A DNA stretch of 64,000 bases from Aquimarina sediminis. GTDB taxonomy: Bacteria; Bacteroidota; Bacteroidia; Flavobacteriales; Flavobacteriaceae. Below, piece after piece: positions 36,808 to 47,056 of the stretch; the stretch's first letter is position 1; each line of letters begins with the position of its first letter. The notes beneath the pieces were generated by a model. It made no database searches and was not told the origin of the DNA. It saw only the letters and a program-made list of their open reading frames with translations. The DNA lies in assembly GCF_002895435.1 (NCBI RefSeq), contig NZ_POYJ01000002.1, positions 496,001 to 560,000 on the forward strand, written 5' to 3'. The position numbers and the translations under genes were made by a program.

Positions 36808-39462
36808 ATGCGATTTTATATGATTATAGATAAAAAAACACATTTCAAAGTTAAGACAGTTAGAAGAGGCTTTATGATATTCCTTTTTTCGGTAGTTGTT
36901 ATGACTTTGTATAATTGTAAAGAAAAAGAAGTCGATACTGTTTTTAGGAGTGATTTTACTTCTTCTTACCAACGTACTTGGATAGGTCCGCAATATTGGT
37001 CTAATCCCATACAAGATTGGCAAATTTTTAATGGAAAATTAGAATGTTTAGTAAGTAAGAAAAATAGAAATGTTCATGTTTTAACACAAAAAATAGATTC
37101 TATACATGGAAATTTAGAAATGAGCGTAACCTTTAAGTTGTTTAACTTCAATACTGATGGAAACAAAAATTGGATAGGTTTTGGTTTAGGTTCTAAAGGA
37201 GAGTTTAATGATTATAGGGATGACGCTATTTTTGGAAAAGGATTAAACATAGGAATTACTACCGATGGAAAGTTGTTTATTGGAACCATTCCAGAAAATG
37301 GTGAGGAAAACAAAATGCTTAAAGAGCAATTGAAAAAGGAATTAACATTAAATGTAGAAGTTAAATACAAAGATGAATCATATACAATAATATTATCAGT
37401 ATTAGATATTGAATCCACTACTCCAGTACATCAAATAATCAAAAAAAATATTGACCCTAAAAGCTTAATAGGTGATTTGGTATTAATAAGCAACTATGAA
37501 AATCAAACCAATCCAGAACATAAAAGTGTTGCCTTTAAAGACTGGCGAATTTCAGGATCCAAATTAAAAACATATAAAGAGAACACATTTGGTCCTATAA
37601 TGTTTTCACAATATACATTAAGTCAAGGAACTTTAAAGTTAACTGCTCAAATGGCACCAGTTAGTCTAAGTAATAAAGAAAAAGTTCATTTGCAGATCAA
37701 GGAAGGTAGTAATTGGAAAACCATTAAAAGTTGCAAAATTGATCAAGATTCCCGAACCTCAGTATTCAAAATCAAGAAATGGGATAATAGTAAAGACATA
37801 TCGTATAGATTGGCTTATAAAATAGATAATGGGAAAAATAAAAAAGAAGAATTTTATAGGGAAGGAGTTATACGAAAAGAGCCGCTTGATAAAGATGAAT
37901 TTATAATAGCAGCATTTACAGGAAATGATCACTTAGGTTTTCCGCATACTGAAATAACTGATAATGTTAAAAAACAAGACCCAGATATATTGTTTTTTTC
38001 TGGAGATCAAATATATGAACCTAGTGGAGGTTATGGAATACAAAGATCCCCACTAGATAAAGCAAGTCTTGATTATCTAAGAAAATGGTATATGTATGGA
38101 TGGAGCTATAGAGATTTGATGAAAGATAGACCGACCATAAGTATTACCGATGATCACGATGTTTATCATGGAAATATATGGGGAAACAATGGCAAACCTA
38201 CTCCTAGAGAATATGGTTTTGGAGCTAAAGCTCAAGATGCAGGAGGGTATAAAATGCCTCCGAGATGGGTAAATATGGTTCAAAGAACACAAACGAGTCA
38301 TTTGCCTGATCCTTATGATCCAACTCCTGTAGAACAGGGTATCAAGACATATTATACTGATATGTTTTATGGAGGAATTAGTTTTGCTATTCTAGAAGAC
38401 AGAAAATTCAAATCAGCTCCAAAAGAGCTTCTGGGAAAAGCAGATATCTGGAATGGCTGGGTACAGAATAACAGTTTTGATGTAAAAACTGAAGCAGATG
38501 TTGCAGAAGCTAAACTTTTGGGAGATAGACAAATATTGTTCTTAAAAAATTGGACTTCTGATTGGAGATATAATACTCAAATGAAAGTACTACTATCGCA
38601 AACTATTTTTTCTAATGTAGCTACGTTACCCGAAGAAGCATTGTCTGATGTTGTTGTACCCAAATTAAGAATTATGAAAAAGGGAGATTACCCACCAAAT
38701 GACAAACCCGTATCAGATTTTGATTCTAATGGGTGGCCGCAAACCGGGAGAAACAAGGCTATAGAAACTATTAGAAAAGGATTTGTTTTTCATTTGGCAG
38801 GCGATCAGCACCTTGGTTCTACTATTCAATATGGTACAAAACAATGGAACGATGGAGGATATGCTTTTTGTGTTCCATCTATTACAAATCACTGGCCAAG
38901 AAGATGGTACCCTTCAAAAGGAATGGAAAAAGAAAATTCTCAAAAACCGAAATACACTGGAGATTTTGAAGATGGTTTCGGAAACAAAATGACTGTTTAT
39001 GCAGTGTCGAATCCTTTGTATACGGGAAAAACTCCTGCAAAAATATATGATAGAGCTTCTGGATATGGAATTGTACGATTACATAAAAAAGAGAGAGAAA
39101 TAACCATGGAATGCTGGCCAAGAGGAGCAGATATTCTAAAAGGAGATAGCCAGCAATATGAAGGATGGCCAATTAAGATAAAGCAAGAAGATAACTATGG
39201 AAAAAAAACTAATACATATTTACCAGAAATACAAGTGAAAGGTATAACGAATCCGGTTATACAAATAACAAATGAGGTAACAAACGAGATAGTATATACC
39301 CTTCGTATTAATGGAAGTACATTTTTACCCAAAGTGTTTAATAAAAATCATACCTATACCCTTAAAATTGGTAAAAATATTGGTGATCCTTTGGAGACAA
39401 AAGTATTTGAAAAATTAAAACCAAATCAAAAAGAAACTTTAATTGTCGAATTTGATGAGTAA
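36808..39462 (+). CDS. PhoD-like alkaline phosphatase with N-terminal lectin-like domain, lipoprotein
   Basis: Probable exported metallophosphatase. The lipobox is VVVMTLYNC at about residue 37. Residues about 45-250 form a beta-rich region (NWIGFGLGSKGEFND, HKSVAFKDWRISGS) resembling LamG/DUF1080 sugar-binding folds. From about 365 the PhoD catalytic core is seen: AAFTGNDHLGF, FFSGDQIYEP, SITDDHDVYHGNIWG, and VFHLAGDQHLGS near 655, giving the usual Asp/Asn/His metal ligands. The exact start is uncertain (ATGs at 36808, 36820 and 36874). The substrate is unknown. In a PUL it may remove phosphate or a phosphodiester from glycan. It overlaps the next gene by eight bases. Confidence 0.82.
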   Translation: MRFYMIIDKKTHFKVKTVRRGFMIFLFSVVVMTLYNCKEKEVDTVFRSDFTSSYQRTWIGPQYWSNPIQDWQIFNGKLECLVSKKNRNVHVLTQKIDSIHGNLEMSVTFKLFNFNTDGNKNWIGFGLGSKGEFNDYRDDAIFGKGLNIGITTDGKLFIGTIPENGEENKMLKEQLKKELTLNVEVKYKDESYTIILSVLDIESTTPVHQIIKKNIDPKSLIGDLVLISNYENQTNPEHKSVAFKDWRISGSKLKTYKENTFGPIMFSQYTLSQGTLKLTAQMAPVSLSNKEKVHLQIKEGSNWKTIKSCKIDQDSRTSVFKIKKWDNSKDISYRLAYKIDNGKNKKEEFYREGVIRKEPLDKDEFIIAAFTGNDHLGFPHTEITDNVKKQDPDILFFSGDQIYEPSGGYGIQRSPLDKASLDYLRKWYMYGWSYRDLMKDRPTISITDDHDVYHGNIWGNNGKPTPREYGFGAKAQDAGGYKMPPRWVNMVQRTQTSHLPDPYDPTPVEQGIKTYYTDMFYGGISFAILEDRKFKSAPKELLGKADIWNGWVQNNSFDVKTEADVAEAKLLGDRQILFLKNWTSDWRYNTQMKVLLSQTIFSNVATLPEEALSDVVVPKLRIMKKGDYPPNDKPVSDFDSNGWPQTGRNKAIETIRKGFVFHLAGDQHLGSTIQYGTKQWNDGGYAFCVPSITNHWPRRWYPSKGMEKENSQKPKYTGDFEDGFGNKMTVYAVSNPLYTGKTPAKIYDRASGYGIVRLHKKEREITMECWPRGADILKGDSQQYEGWPIKIKQEDNYGKKTNTYLPEIQVKGITNPVIQITNEVTNEIVYTLRINGSTFLPKVFNKNHTYTLKIGKNIGDPLETKVFEKLKPNQKETLIVEFDE

Positions 39463-39847
39463 GATAAAAAACATAGAATGGTTATTAAGGCTTGGTGTAT
39501 TTCTAACCTTTTTAGGACATGGTATTTTATCGATCGGTAAAAACCCTCATTGGATTCCTTATATTGAAGCTATTGGGATGTCTAGGAATGTCTCTTTAAA
39601 ATTGTTAACGATTATTGGATGCTTGGATGTAATAGTTGCTCTGATAATCTTAATAAAACCCAATAAGTATGTAATACTTTGGGCTTTTGTTTGGGCGTTT
39701 TCTACTGCACTAATTCGCCCTATTTCTGGAGAATCAATTTGGACTTTTATCGAACGAGGCTCAAATTGGGTAACACCATTAGTGCTATATTTCTACATAA
39801 TTGAAGTTAAACCATTATCTATTGAGAGTAAGAAAAAGATAGTTTAG
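39455..39847 (+). CDS. DoxX-like small integral membrane protein
   Basis: A 130-residue inner-membrane protein with four predicted helices (LLRLGVFLTFLGHGILSI; LKLLTIIGCLDVIVALIILI; VILWAFVWAFSTALI; WVTPLVLYFYIIEV), the layout of the DoxX/DoxD family. The ATG at 39455 overlaps the PhoD stop (ATGAGTAA), a normal coupled start; the in-frame TTG further upstream is rejected. Function is unknown. Because it precedes a GMC oxidoreductase and a gluconate-dehydrogenase-like subunit, a quinone-linked electron transfer role is one possible inference. Confidence 0.75.
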   Translation: MSKIKNIEWLLRLGVFLTFLGHGILSIGKNPHWIPYIEAIGMSRNVSLKLLTIIGCLDVIVALIILIKPNKYVILWAFVWAFSTALIRPISGESIWTFIERGSNWVTPLVLYFYIIEVKPLSIESKKKIV

Positions 39848-39860
39848 AAAATAATAAATA

Positions 39861-41561
39861 GTGATAATAAAAGATGAAAACATATATGATGCAATTGTAA
39901 TCGGTACTGGAATTTCTGGTGGTTGGGCTGCAAAAGAACTCTGCGAAAAAGGTTTAAAAACCTTAGTGCTTGAAAGAGGTAAGGAGGTTAAGCATAATGA
40001 AGATTATAATACTGCTAATAAGGAGCTGTGGGACTTTGAGTTTAGAAGGAGACCAAGTCTTTCTGATCAAAGAAAACAATATAAACAAGCTAGAACAGGT
40101 TTTGTAACAAGGGAAGATACCAAACACTGGTTTGTAAATGACCTGAAGCATCCCTATAATGAAACAAAACGCTTTGATTGGATAAGAGGGTATCATGTTG
40201 GTGGTAGATCCATTACTTGGGGAAGACAAACCTTAAGAATGAGTGACCTGGATTTTGAAGCCAATAAAAAAGAAGACATTGGTGTAGATTGGCCTATTCG
40301 ATATAAAGATATCTCTCCCTGGTATACTAAGGTCGAAAAATTTATAGGTGTGAGTGGTGAGTCTTTGGGACTTCCGCAGTTGCCAGATGGTTATTTTTCT
40401 CCTCCTTTTCCCTTGAATGTGGTAGAACAAAAGTTCAAAGAACAAATAAAACTACATTATCCCGATAGGTGTTTAACTATGGGAAGGTTTGCTAATTTGA
40501 CTGGTGATGAAACGCATTTGGGTAGAGCCAATTGTACGTATAGAAATAAATGTATGAGAGGATGCCCTCATGGCGGTTATTTTAGTAGTAATGCAGCTAC
40601 GTTACCTGCTGCAGAAAGAACAGGAAATATGGTGTTACGGGCTAATTCAATTGTGTATCAAATTGTCTATGGCGATACTTTAAAAAAGGCGACTGGAGTT
40701 ATAGTAATAGATGCGCTTACAAAAGAAAAGATAGAGTTTTCGGCAAAGATTATTTTTTGTTGTGCATCCACTATTCCAACTACCAGTATTTTATTGCAGT
40801 CTACTTCCAAAAGATTCCCTAATGGATTGGGAAATGATAGTGGTGAGCTAGGGCATAATTTAATGGATCATCATTTTAGAGTAGGGGCTTCTGGTACTTA
40901 TAATGGATTCAAAGATGTACCATATGTAAATAATCGTCCAGCTAGTTTTCATATTCCCAGATTTAGAAACTTATCGGATAATCGGTCTCAACAAAAGTTT
41001 TTACGAGGATATTCCTTTCAAGGAGCAGCTCGAAGGAGTGATTGGAGAAGAGCAATCCAAGAATTAAGCTATGGAGAGCCTTTAAAAGAAAAACTAACAA
41101 AGCAAGGTTCCTGGCAAATAGGGATTACCGGTTTTGGAGAGTGTTTACCTTATCACGAAAATAAAATGGTATTGGATTATAGCAAAAAAGATTCCTGGGG
41201 ATTACCAACGGTGACTTTTGATTGTGAATTTAAGGAAAATGAAAAATTAATGCGTAAAGATATGCAGGAACAGGCTATAAAAATGCTTACCAAATGTGGG
41301 TTTACCGATGTAAAAGGGTTTGATTCTTTTTTGGTTCCCGGGCATGCTATTCATGAAATGGGTACTGCACGTATGGGGCGAGATCCAAAAACTTCTGTGT
41401 TAAATAAATATAATCAAATACACTCGGTTCCTAATGTTTATGTTACAGATGGCTCATGTATGACCTCCTCAGGTAATCAAAATCCATCATTAACATATAT
41501 GGCTTTAACCGCAAGGGCAGTTAACCATGCTGTAGAACAGTTAAAAAAAGGAAAATTGTAA
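39861..41561 (+). CDS. GMC family FAD-dependent oxidoreductase
   Basis: Oxidises an alcohol or sugar hydroxyl with FAD. The Rossmann motif DAIVIGTGISGGWAAKEL leads the protein. The central part has GGRSITWGRQTLRMSDLDFE and a Cys-rich stretch NCTYRNKCMRGCPHGGY. The C-terminal GMC block contains GHAIHEMGTARMG and VTDGSCMTSSGNQNPSLTYMALTARA, with the His/Asn pair of the active site. The start is GTG; no in-frame ATG exists near the FAD motif. No signal peptide is seen, so export, if any, would be with the Tat-type subunit encoded next. The pairing is typical of gluconate/sorbosone-type dehydrogenases. Confidence 0.88.
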   Translation: MIIKDENIYDAIVIGTGISGGWAAKELCEKGLKTLVLERGKEVKHNEDYNTANKELWDFEFRRRPSLSDQRKQYKQARTGFVTREDTKHWFVNDLKHPYNETKRFDWIRGYHVGGRSITWGRQTLRMSDLDFEANKKEDIGVDWPIRYKDISPWYTKVEKFIGVSGESLGLPQLPDGYFSPPFPLNVVEQKFKEQIKLHYPDRCLTMGRFANLTGDETHLGRANCTYRNKCMRGCPHGGYFSSNAATLPAAERTGNMVLRANSIVYQIVYGDTLKKATGVIVIDALTKEKIEFSAKIIFCCASTIPTTSILLQSTSKRFPNGLGNDSGELGHNLMDHHFRVGASGTYNGFKDVPYVNNRPASFHIPRFRNLSDNRSQQKFLRGYSFQGAARRSDWRRAIQELSYGEPLKEKLTKQGSWQIGITGFGECLPYHENKMVLDYSKKDSWGLPTVTFDCEFKENEKLMRKDMQEQAIKMLTKCGFTDVKGFDSFLVPGHAIHEMGTARMGRDPKTSVLNKYNQIHSVPNVYVTDGSCMTSSGNQNPSLTYMALTARAVNHAVEQLKKGKL

Positions 41562-41564
41562 TTT

Positions 41565-42113
41565 ATGGAAAGAAGACAGGCTATAAAAAACATCGCTTTA
41601 GGGCTGGGGCTTACAATCTCTACTCCTACTATATTAAATATTTTGTCTTCTTGTAATTCTGAAAACAAAAGTAGTAAAACCTTATTTCTTACCTCGCAAC
41701 AAGAATATGTTATTACACATTTAAGCGATATTATCATTCCTGTTTTGGATGAACAGGATAGAAATGAACTTGATTTAGTACAGTTTATTGATAAAATGAT
41801 TTACCATACCGTAGAAAAAAAGAAAAAAGAGCTTTTTAATTTAGGAGGTCAGCAATTTGAAAAAGCATTTCAATCTCGGTTTGATCAAAATTCGATGAAT
41901 GGCTCCAGAAAGGAATACCAGGAACTGTTGGATAGCTATTTTTCAATTTCCCAAGAGGACCAAAAACTTTTATTTGAACAACTGGATTTGGATATAGCAG
42001 ATATTCCGGAAAACAAAAAAACATCCTTATTGACATATCATTTCTTAACTACCATACGCCAATACAGTTTATTGGGTTACTATACATCTAAGATTTATTA
42101 CGAAAAACAATAA
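41565..42113 (+). CDS. Gluconate 2-dehydrogenase subunit 3 family protein
   Basis: Small accessory subunit that in known dehydrogenases accompanies the GMC flavoprotein and carries it to the membrane or periplasm. The N-terminus has a twin-arginine-like start (ERRQAIKNIALGLGL) followed by a hydrophobic run and a possible lipobox ILSSC. The mature part has the family pattern LTSQQEYVITHLSDIIIP...FIDKMI and ends with TIRQYSLLGYYTS. It begins three bases after the GMC stop, so the two are translated together. Its presence argues that the GMC enzyme acts outside the cytoplasm. Confidence 0.85.
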   Translation: MERRQAIKNIALGLGLTISTPTILNILSSCNSENKSSKTLFLTSQQEYVITHLSDIIIPVLDEQDRNELDLVQFIDKMIYHTVEKKKKELFNLGGQQFEKAFQSRFDQNSMNGSRKEYQELLDSYFSISQEDQKLLFEQLDLDIADIPENKKTSLLTYHFLTTIRQYSLLGYYTSKIYYEKQ

Positions 42114-42124
42114 AATTATTGGTC

Positions 42125-45100
42125 ATGAAAAAAAAACTACACCTTAGTACTTTATTCATTTGTTTTAGCTGGGTTTTTTTTGCTCAAAACAAGCCGCTCA
42201 AGGATATTTATAATTATATCGAAAACCCAAATATAATTGCGGAGAATAAGGAAGATGCTCATGCTACTTTTTATACATTTTCGACTGTTGAAGAGGCTAG
42301 AAAAAATGAATATATTAACTCAGAGAACTATCTTTCGTTAAATGGCCTTTGGAAATTTAAATGGGTAAAAACCCCGGCAAATAGACCATCGTCTTTTTTT
42401 AATCCGACCTTCGATGTTAATAATTGGAGTACTATTAAGGTTCCGGCAAACTGGGAAATAGAAGGTTTTGGAATTCCTATCTATGTAAATCATCAATATG
42501 AATTTTCAGATTTTAAGGCACCAGTATCCAAAGAAATGGAATTTATAGATGGAAGATATCCTAAAAACCCAGGCAAGATACCTCATGATTACAATCCTGT
42601 AGGTTCTTATAAACGAAGTTTTAGCATCAATCCTTCCTGGAAGAATAAAGAAGTTTTTTTACATATCGGAGCTATGAAATCAGGTGGCTTTGTCTGGATT
42701 AACGGGCATTATGTGGGGTATTCGCAAGGAAGCAAATTACCAGCAGAATTTGACGTTACCAAGTATGTAAAAAATGGTAAAAATGATATTGCTATTCAAA
42801 TTTTTAGGTGGACAGATGGTTCCTATCTAGAGTGTCAAGATTTTTGGAGAATCAGCGGGATTGAAAGAGGTGTATATCTGTATGCGCAACCCAAAATCCG
42901 TATTAAAGATATAGAAATTACATCTTTATTAGATGACACCTATAAAAATGGAGTGCTGGATGCTACCGTTCTCCTTCAAAATCATACTTCAAAAAGAAGA
43001 GAGATACAGTTGTTGTATCAATTACTGGATAAAGATCAAAAAATAGTTAGTTCTGGGAAAAAAGAGTTGAAAATTAATAAAAACCAAACAGCAACAATCA
43101 ATTTTAGTGACCATATAAAAAGTGCTAATCTATGGTCTGCAGAACATCCAAACCTTTATACATTTATTGTTACTACCAAAGAAAAAAAGAAAACCCTTGA
43201 AGTGACATCAAATGTAATTGGTTTTAGGACTATAGAAATTAAAAATGGATTATTACTCTTGAATAATCAACATATTACTTTAAAAGGAGTAAATACACAA
43301 GAACATAACCCAAAAACTGGACATGTTGTTGATAAAGAACAGATTGTTAAAGACATAAAGCTTTGGAAAGAGAACAATATTAATGCAGTACGACTAAGTC
43401 ATTACCCACAACCAGAGATGTTTTATGATTTATGTGATAGATATGGTATTTATGTTGTAGATGAGGCTAATATAGAGTCTCATGGAATGTATTATGGAGA
43501 ACATTCTTTAGCCAAAAATAAAGCCTGGGAAAAGGCACATGTGGATAGAATGACCAGAATGGTAAAACGAGACAAAAATCACCCATCGGTGATTATCTGG
43601 TCTATGGGGAATGAAGCTGGTAACGGCACCAATTTTTATGCAGGGTATAAAGCAATAAAAGAGCTTGATAAATCCAAGCGTCCCGTACAATACGAGCGTA
43701 CTTATAAAAGTAGAGATGGTTCATTATTCGATATGGATTGGAATACCGATATCATTGTACCGCAATATCCTTCTCCTGCTACCTTTCAAAAGATTGGAGA
43801 AAGTAAAACAGATAAACCTTTTATACCAAGTGAGTACGCGCACGCTATGGGGAACAGTACAGGTAATTTTCAGGATTATTGGGATATTATAGAAAAATAT
43901 GATAATCTACAAGGAGGTTTTATCTGGGATTGGGTAGATCAGTCTATTTGGAAAACAAATGAAAAAAATGAAACCTATTATGCCTACGGTGGAGATTATG
44001 GAACAAATATGCCTTCTGATAATACTTTTTTGAATAATGGTATTGTATTTCCAGATCGAACACCACAGCCCGCATTGTACGAAGTAAAAAAGGCACATGA
44101 ATTTATTAATTTTAAAAGTAAAGGAATTAATAAGTATAACGAACAAAGAATTCTGATCGAGAACCTATACGATTTTACAAATCTAAACCAATTTTACTTT
44201 ACAGTATTTATTAAGGCAGAAGGGAAAGTAATTAAAGAACTAAAAATTGATGGCCTCGATGTAGTACCTCATACCAGTAAACTAATTAGAGTTCCTCTAG
44301 ATGAAATCGCATCTAGACCAAACACAGAGTATTTTTTAGAAATAAAAGCGCTAACAAAAAAAGAATGGGGAATACTTAAAAAGGATTTTGAAGTAGCTCA
44401 TGAACAAATACGCCTGGACTCAAAAATTAAATGGAAACCTAACGTACAAAAAGGCAAAGAAGGAGGTACGTTAAAATTAGAGAATGAGGATCAAAATATG
44501 ATTACAATTTCTAATGATCATGTAACTGTAGTCTTTGATAAAAGAAAAGGGCAAATAGTATCTTATACATACCAAGAAAATGAGATTATAAAATATGGAA
44601 AAGGACCACAATTAAATTTTTGGAGAGCACTTACAGATAATGATTTTGGTAATAAGATGTTCCAGAATAATATTTTATGGAAAGAAGCTTCAACCAATTA
44701 TAAAGTAAGTTCTTTTACAATAAAAGATGGTGATCCTCTTGAAATCACTATTGTATACACTTTGCCAGGAGTCAATACTACATTTACCTCTATATACAGT
44801 CTGTTTAAAAACGGTGTTCTCAAAATAAATAATAAGTTAAACAAAACAAGTTATAAGGGAGATATACCTAGAATAGGAATGAAACTTCAACTTCCGAAAG
44901 AAATGAACCTCTTAAGATATTATGGTCGGGGTCCCTGGGAAAATTATATTGATAGAAATGCTTCGACCTTTGTTGACCATTACAAATCGACCGTAAGCGA
45001 GCAATATGTGCCATATATCAGACCTCAAGAGAATGGTTATAAGACAGATGTGAGATGGCTTACTTTGGGCAATTCAGATAATATTGGTGTACAGGTTGTT

Positions 45101-45490
45101 GCCAGTATAAATAACCCTAAAAACCTAAGTTTTAGCGCACTACATATGTTGAATGAAGATTTTGATGCATCAAATCTATCCGGTTATAATAAAACTAAAA
45201 CGGAGGAAAAGATTAATAAAAGAGATGGGATGCCAAAAATAGAAAGGCAAGGGCATACTATAGATATTGTAGAAAGAGATTTGGTACAATTAAATATTGA
45301 TTTAGGTCAAAGAGGATTAGGTGGTGATGATAGCTGGTATTCCAAGCCTCAAGAACAATATCAATTAAAGAGTGGCAAGGTTCATTCTTATACTTTTTAT
45401 ATCATTCCTTTTGTAAATGGGGATGAGCAGTTATACATTAATAATTTTAAAAAGTACTTTCCTTTAAGATCTTTTGAAGGTAAAAAGTAA
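42125..45490 (+). CDS. GH2 beta-galactosidase, LacZ type
   Basis: Exported large beta-galactosidase (signal peptide ending near WVFFAQ). Domain order is the full LacZ set: sugar-binding jelly roll (about 50-230), immunoglobulin-like, TIM barrel (about 340-640), then DUF4981 and the small-chain beta-sandwich (about 790-1110). The acid/base Glu is in WSMGNEAGNG (about 495) and the nucleophile in PSEYAHAMGNS (about 569); EANIESHGMYYG is the conserved pre-catalytic motif. The start used is ATG rather than the TTG two codons before. Length (1121) is typical of the family. It overlaps nothing and follows the gluconate-dehydrogenase-like subunit by 11 bases. Confidence 0.93.
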   Translation: MKKKLHLSTLFICFSWVFFAQNKPLKDIYNYIENPNIIAENKEDAHATFYTFSTVEEARKNEYINSENYLSLNGLWKFKWVKTPANRPSSFFNPTFDVNNWSTIKVPANWEIEGFGIPIYVNHQYEFSDFKAPVSKEMEFIDGRYPKNPGKIPHDYNPVGSYKRSFSINPSWKNKEVFLHIGAMKSGGFVWINGHYVGYSQGSKLPAEFDVTKYVKNGKNDIAIQIFRWTDGSYLECQDFWRISGIERGVYLYAQPKIRIKDIEITSLLDDTYKNGVLDATVLLQNHTSKRREIQLLYQLLDKDQKIVSSGKKELKINKNQTATINFSDHIKSANLWSAEHPNLYTFIVTTKEKKKTLEVTSNVIGFRTIEIKNGLLLLNNQHITLKGVNTQEHNPKTGHVVDKEQIVKDIKLWKENNINAVRLSHYPQPEMFYDLCDRYGIYVVDEANIESHGMYYGEHSLAKNKAWEKAHVDRMTRMVKRDKNHPSVIIWSMGNEAGNGTNFYAGYKAIKELDKSKRPVQYERTYKSRDGSLFDMDWNTDIIVPQYPSPATFQKIGESKTDKPFIPSEYAHAMGNSTGNFQDYWDIIEKYDNLQGGFIWDWVDQSIWKTNEKNETYYAYGGDYGTNMPSDNTFLNNGIVFPDRTPQPALYEVKKAHEFINFKSKGINKYNEQRILIENLYDFTNLNQFYFTVFIKAEGKVIKELKIDGLDVVPHTSKLIRVPLDEIASRPNTEYFLEIKALTKKEWGILKKDFEVAHEQIRLDSKIKWKPNVQKGKEGGTLKLENEDQNMITISNDHVTVVFDKRKGQIVSYTYQENEIIKYGKGPQLNFWRALTDNDFGNKMFQNNILWKEASTNYKVSSFTIKDGDPLEITIVYTLPGVNTTFTSIYSLFKNGVLKINNKLNKTSYKGDIPRIGMKLQLPKEMNLLRYYGRGPWENYIDRNASTFVDHYKSTVSEQYVPYIRPQENGYKTDVRWLTLGNSDNIGVQVVASINNPKNLSFSALHMLNEDFDASNLSGYNKTKTEEKINKRDGMPKIERQGHTIDIVERDLVQLNIDLGQRGLGGDDSWYSKPQEQYQLKSGKVHSYTFYIIPFVNGDEQLYINNFKKYFPLRSFEGKK

Positions 45491-45509
45491 TTTCTTAATT
45501 CATCTATTT

Positions 45510-47039
45510 ATGAAAAATGTAAGTATTCTAATTTTTTGCTTGGGGATTATAGGTTGTAATACTCCAAAAGATAACGAGGTAGTATCACCTCCCAATGTTA
45601 TTTATTTTTTGGCAGATGATCTTGGATATGGCGAGCTAGGTGTTTATGGGCAGAAAAAAATAAAAACACCACATATAGATGCATTGGCAAATAATGGGAT
45701 GTTATTTACTCAGCATTATTCAGGAGCTCCAGTATGTGCCCCTTCACGCAATGTTTTTTTAACAGGAAAACATACTGGGCATGCTTTTATTAGAGGAAAT
45801 GATGAATGGGCAGAACGAGGAGATGTTTGGGATTACCAGAAAGCATTTTTGGACCCAAGATTAGAAGGGCAATTTCCGATACCTCCAAATACATTAACAT
45901 TAGGGAGGTTGCTAAAAAAATCAGGATATAAAACAAGTGTTTTTGGTAAATGGGGATTGGGTGCTCCAGAGAGTCAAGGTATTCCTAATCTACAGGGATT
46001 CGACTATTTTTATGGATACAATTGTCAGCGACAAGCTCATAATTTGTATCCCTCACATTTATGGGAAAACAGAAACAAAATACTGTTAAAGAATGAAATG
46101 ATCCCCCCAAATACAAAATTGGATTCATTATCAGATCCCAATAAAGAATCAAGCTATCAAAAATACAACCAAAAGGAATATGCACCCGAAGTAATACATC
46201 AAAAAGCATTATCATTTATAAAGGAAAACAAAGAACAACCTTTTTTTATGTATTATGCCACGCCTTTACCGCATTTGCCTTTGCAAGCCCCTAAAAAGTA
46301 CGTAGATGAATACAAGAATACTTTTGGAGAAGAAGAACCTTATATTGGTAATAAGGGCTACTTTCCTGCGCGGTATCCAAAAGCAACATATGCAGCCATG
46401 ATTACTTATATGGATAAACAACTTGGTGAATTAGTAGCATTACTAAAGGAAGAAGGGATTTATGAGAATACCATTATTATTTTTTCTAGTGATAATGGTC
46501 CAACTTATACTGGAGGTGTTGATTTTGATTTTTTCGAAAGCTCTAAACCTTTTACAAATGGTTATGGGAGAACAAAGGGGTTTGTATATGAAGGAGGTAT
46601 ACGGGTGCCATTAATTGTAAGTTGGCCAAATCATATTAAAAAAGGAAGTAAGAATGACCATGTTTCAGCTTTTTACGATATGATGCCTACAATTTGTGAT
46701 ATAGCAGGGGTAAAACCTCCAGAAGGGATAGATGGTATAAGCTTTAAACCGACTTTGTTTAACCAAAAACAAAAAGATCATGAATTTTTGTATTGGGAGT
46801 TTCCGGGTTATAATGGTCAGCAAGCTGTGCGGATGGGTAAATGGAAAGGTGTTCGCAAAAATATTTTTGACGGCAATTTTGATGTTGAATTATATAATTT
46901 GGAAACAGATATTAAGGAAATGAATGATGTGTCTAAATCACATCCTGCAATCCTAAAAAAGATCAAACAAATAATGATTGATGAGCATGAACCTTCTTTA
47001 AATGAAAATTTTAAGTTTAAAGAATTAGGTGATTTGTAA
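45510..47039 (+). CDS. Formylglycine-dependent sulfatase (S1 family)
   Basis: Exported lipoprotein (lipobox LGIIGC) removing sulfate esters from the glycan. The maturation signature CAPSR, whose Cys at residue 76 becomes formylglycine, is intact within APVCAPSRNVFLTGKHTG. Metal ligands are visible in YFLADDLGYG at the N-terminus and IFSSDNGPTYTGG in the second half. The C-terminal KWKGVRKNIFDG and LYNLETDIKEMNDVS are typical. The start is ATG 45510; an in-frame TTG inside the previous gene is rejected. No maturase gene is in the window, so formylglycine formation depends on an enzyme encoded elsewhere. The S1 subfamily cannot be fixed by eye. Confidence 0.93.
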   Translation: MKNVSILIFCLGIIGCNTPKDNEVVSPPNVIYFLADDLGYGELGVYGQKKIKTPHIDALANNGMLFTQHYSGAPVCAPSRNVFLTGKHTGHAFIRGNDEWAERGDVWDYQKAFLDPRLEGQFPIPPNTLTLGRLLKKSGYKTSVFGKWGLGAPESQGIPNLQGFDYFYGYNCQRQAHNLYPSHLWENRNKILLKNEMIPPNTKLDSLSDPNKESSYQKYNQKEYAPEVIHQKALSFIKENKEQPFFMYYATPLPHLPLQAPKKYVDEYKNTFGEEEPYIGNKGYFPARYPKATYAAMITYMDKQLGELVALLKEEGIYENTIIIFSSDNGPTYTGGVDFDFFESSKPFTNGYGRTKGFVYEGGIRVPLIVSWPNHIKKGSKNDHVSAFYDMMPTICDIAGVKPPEGIDGISFKPTLFNQKQKDHEFLYWEFPGYNGQQAVRMGKWKGVRKNIFDGNFDVELYNLETDIKEMNDVSKSHPAILKKIKQIMIDEHEPSLNENFKFKELGDL

Positions 47040-47056
47040 TACAAAATTTCGTAAAT

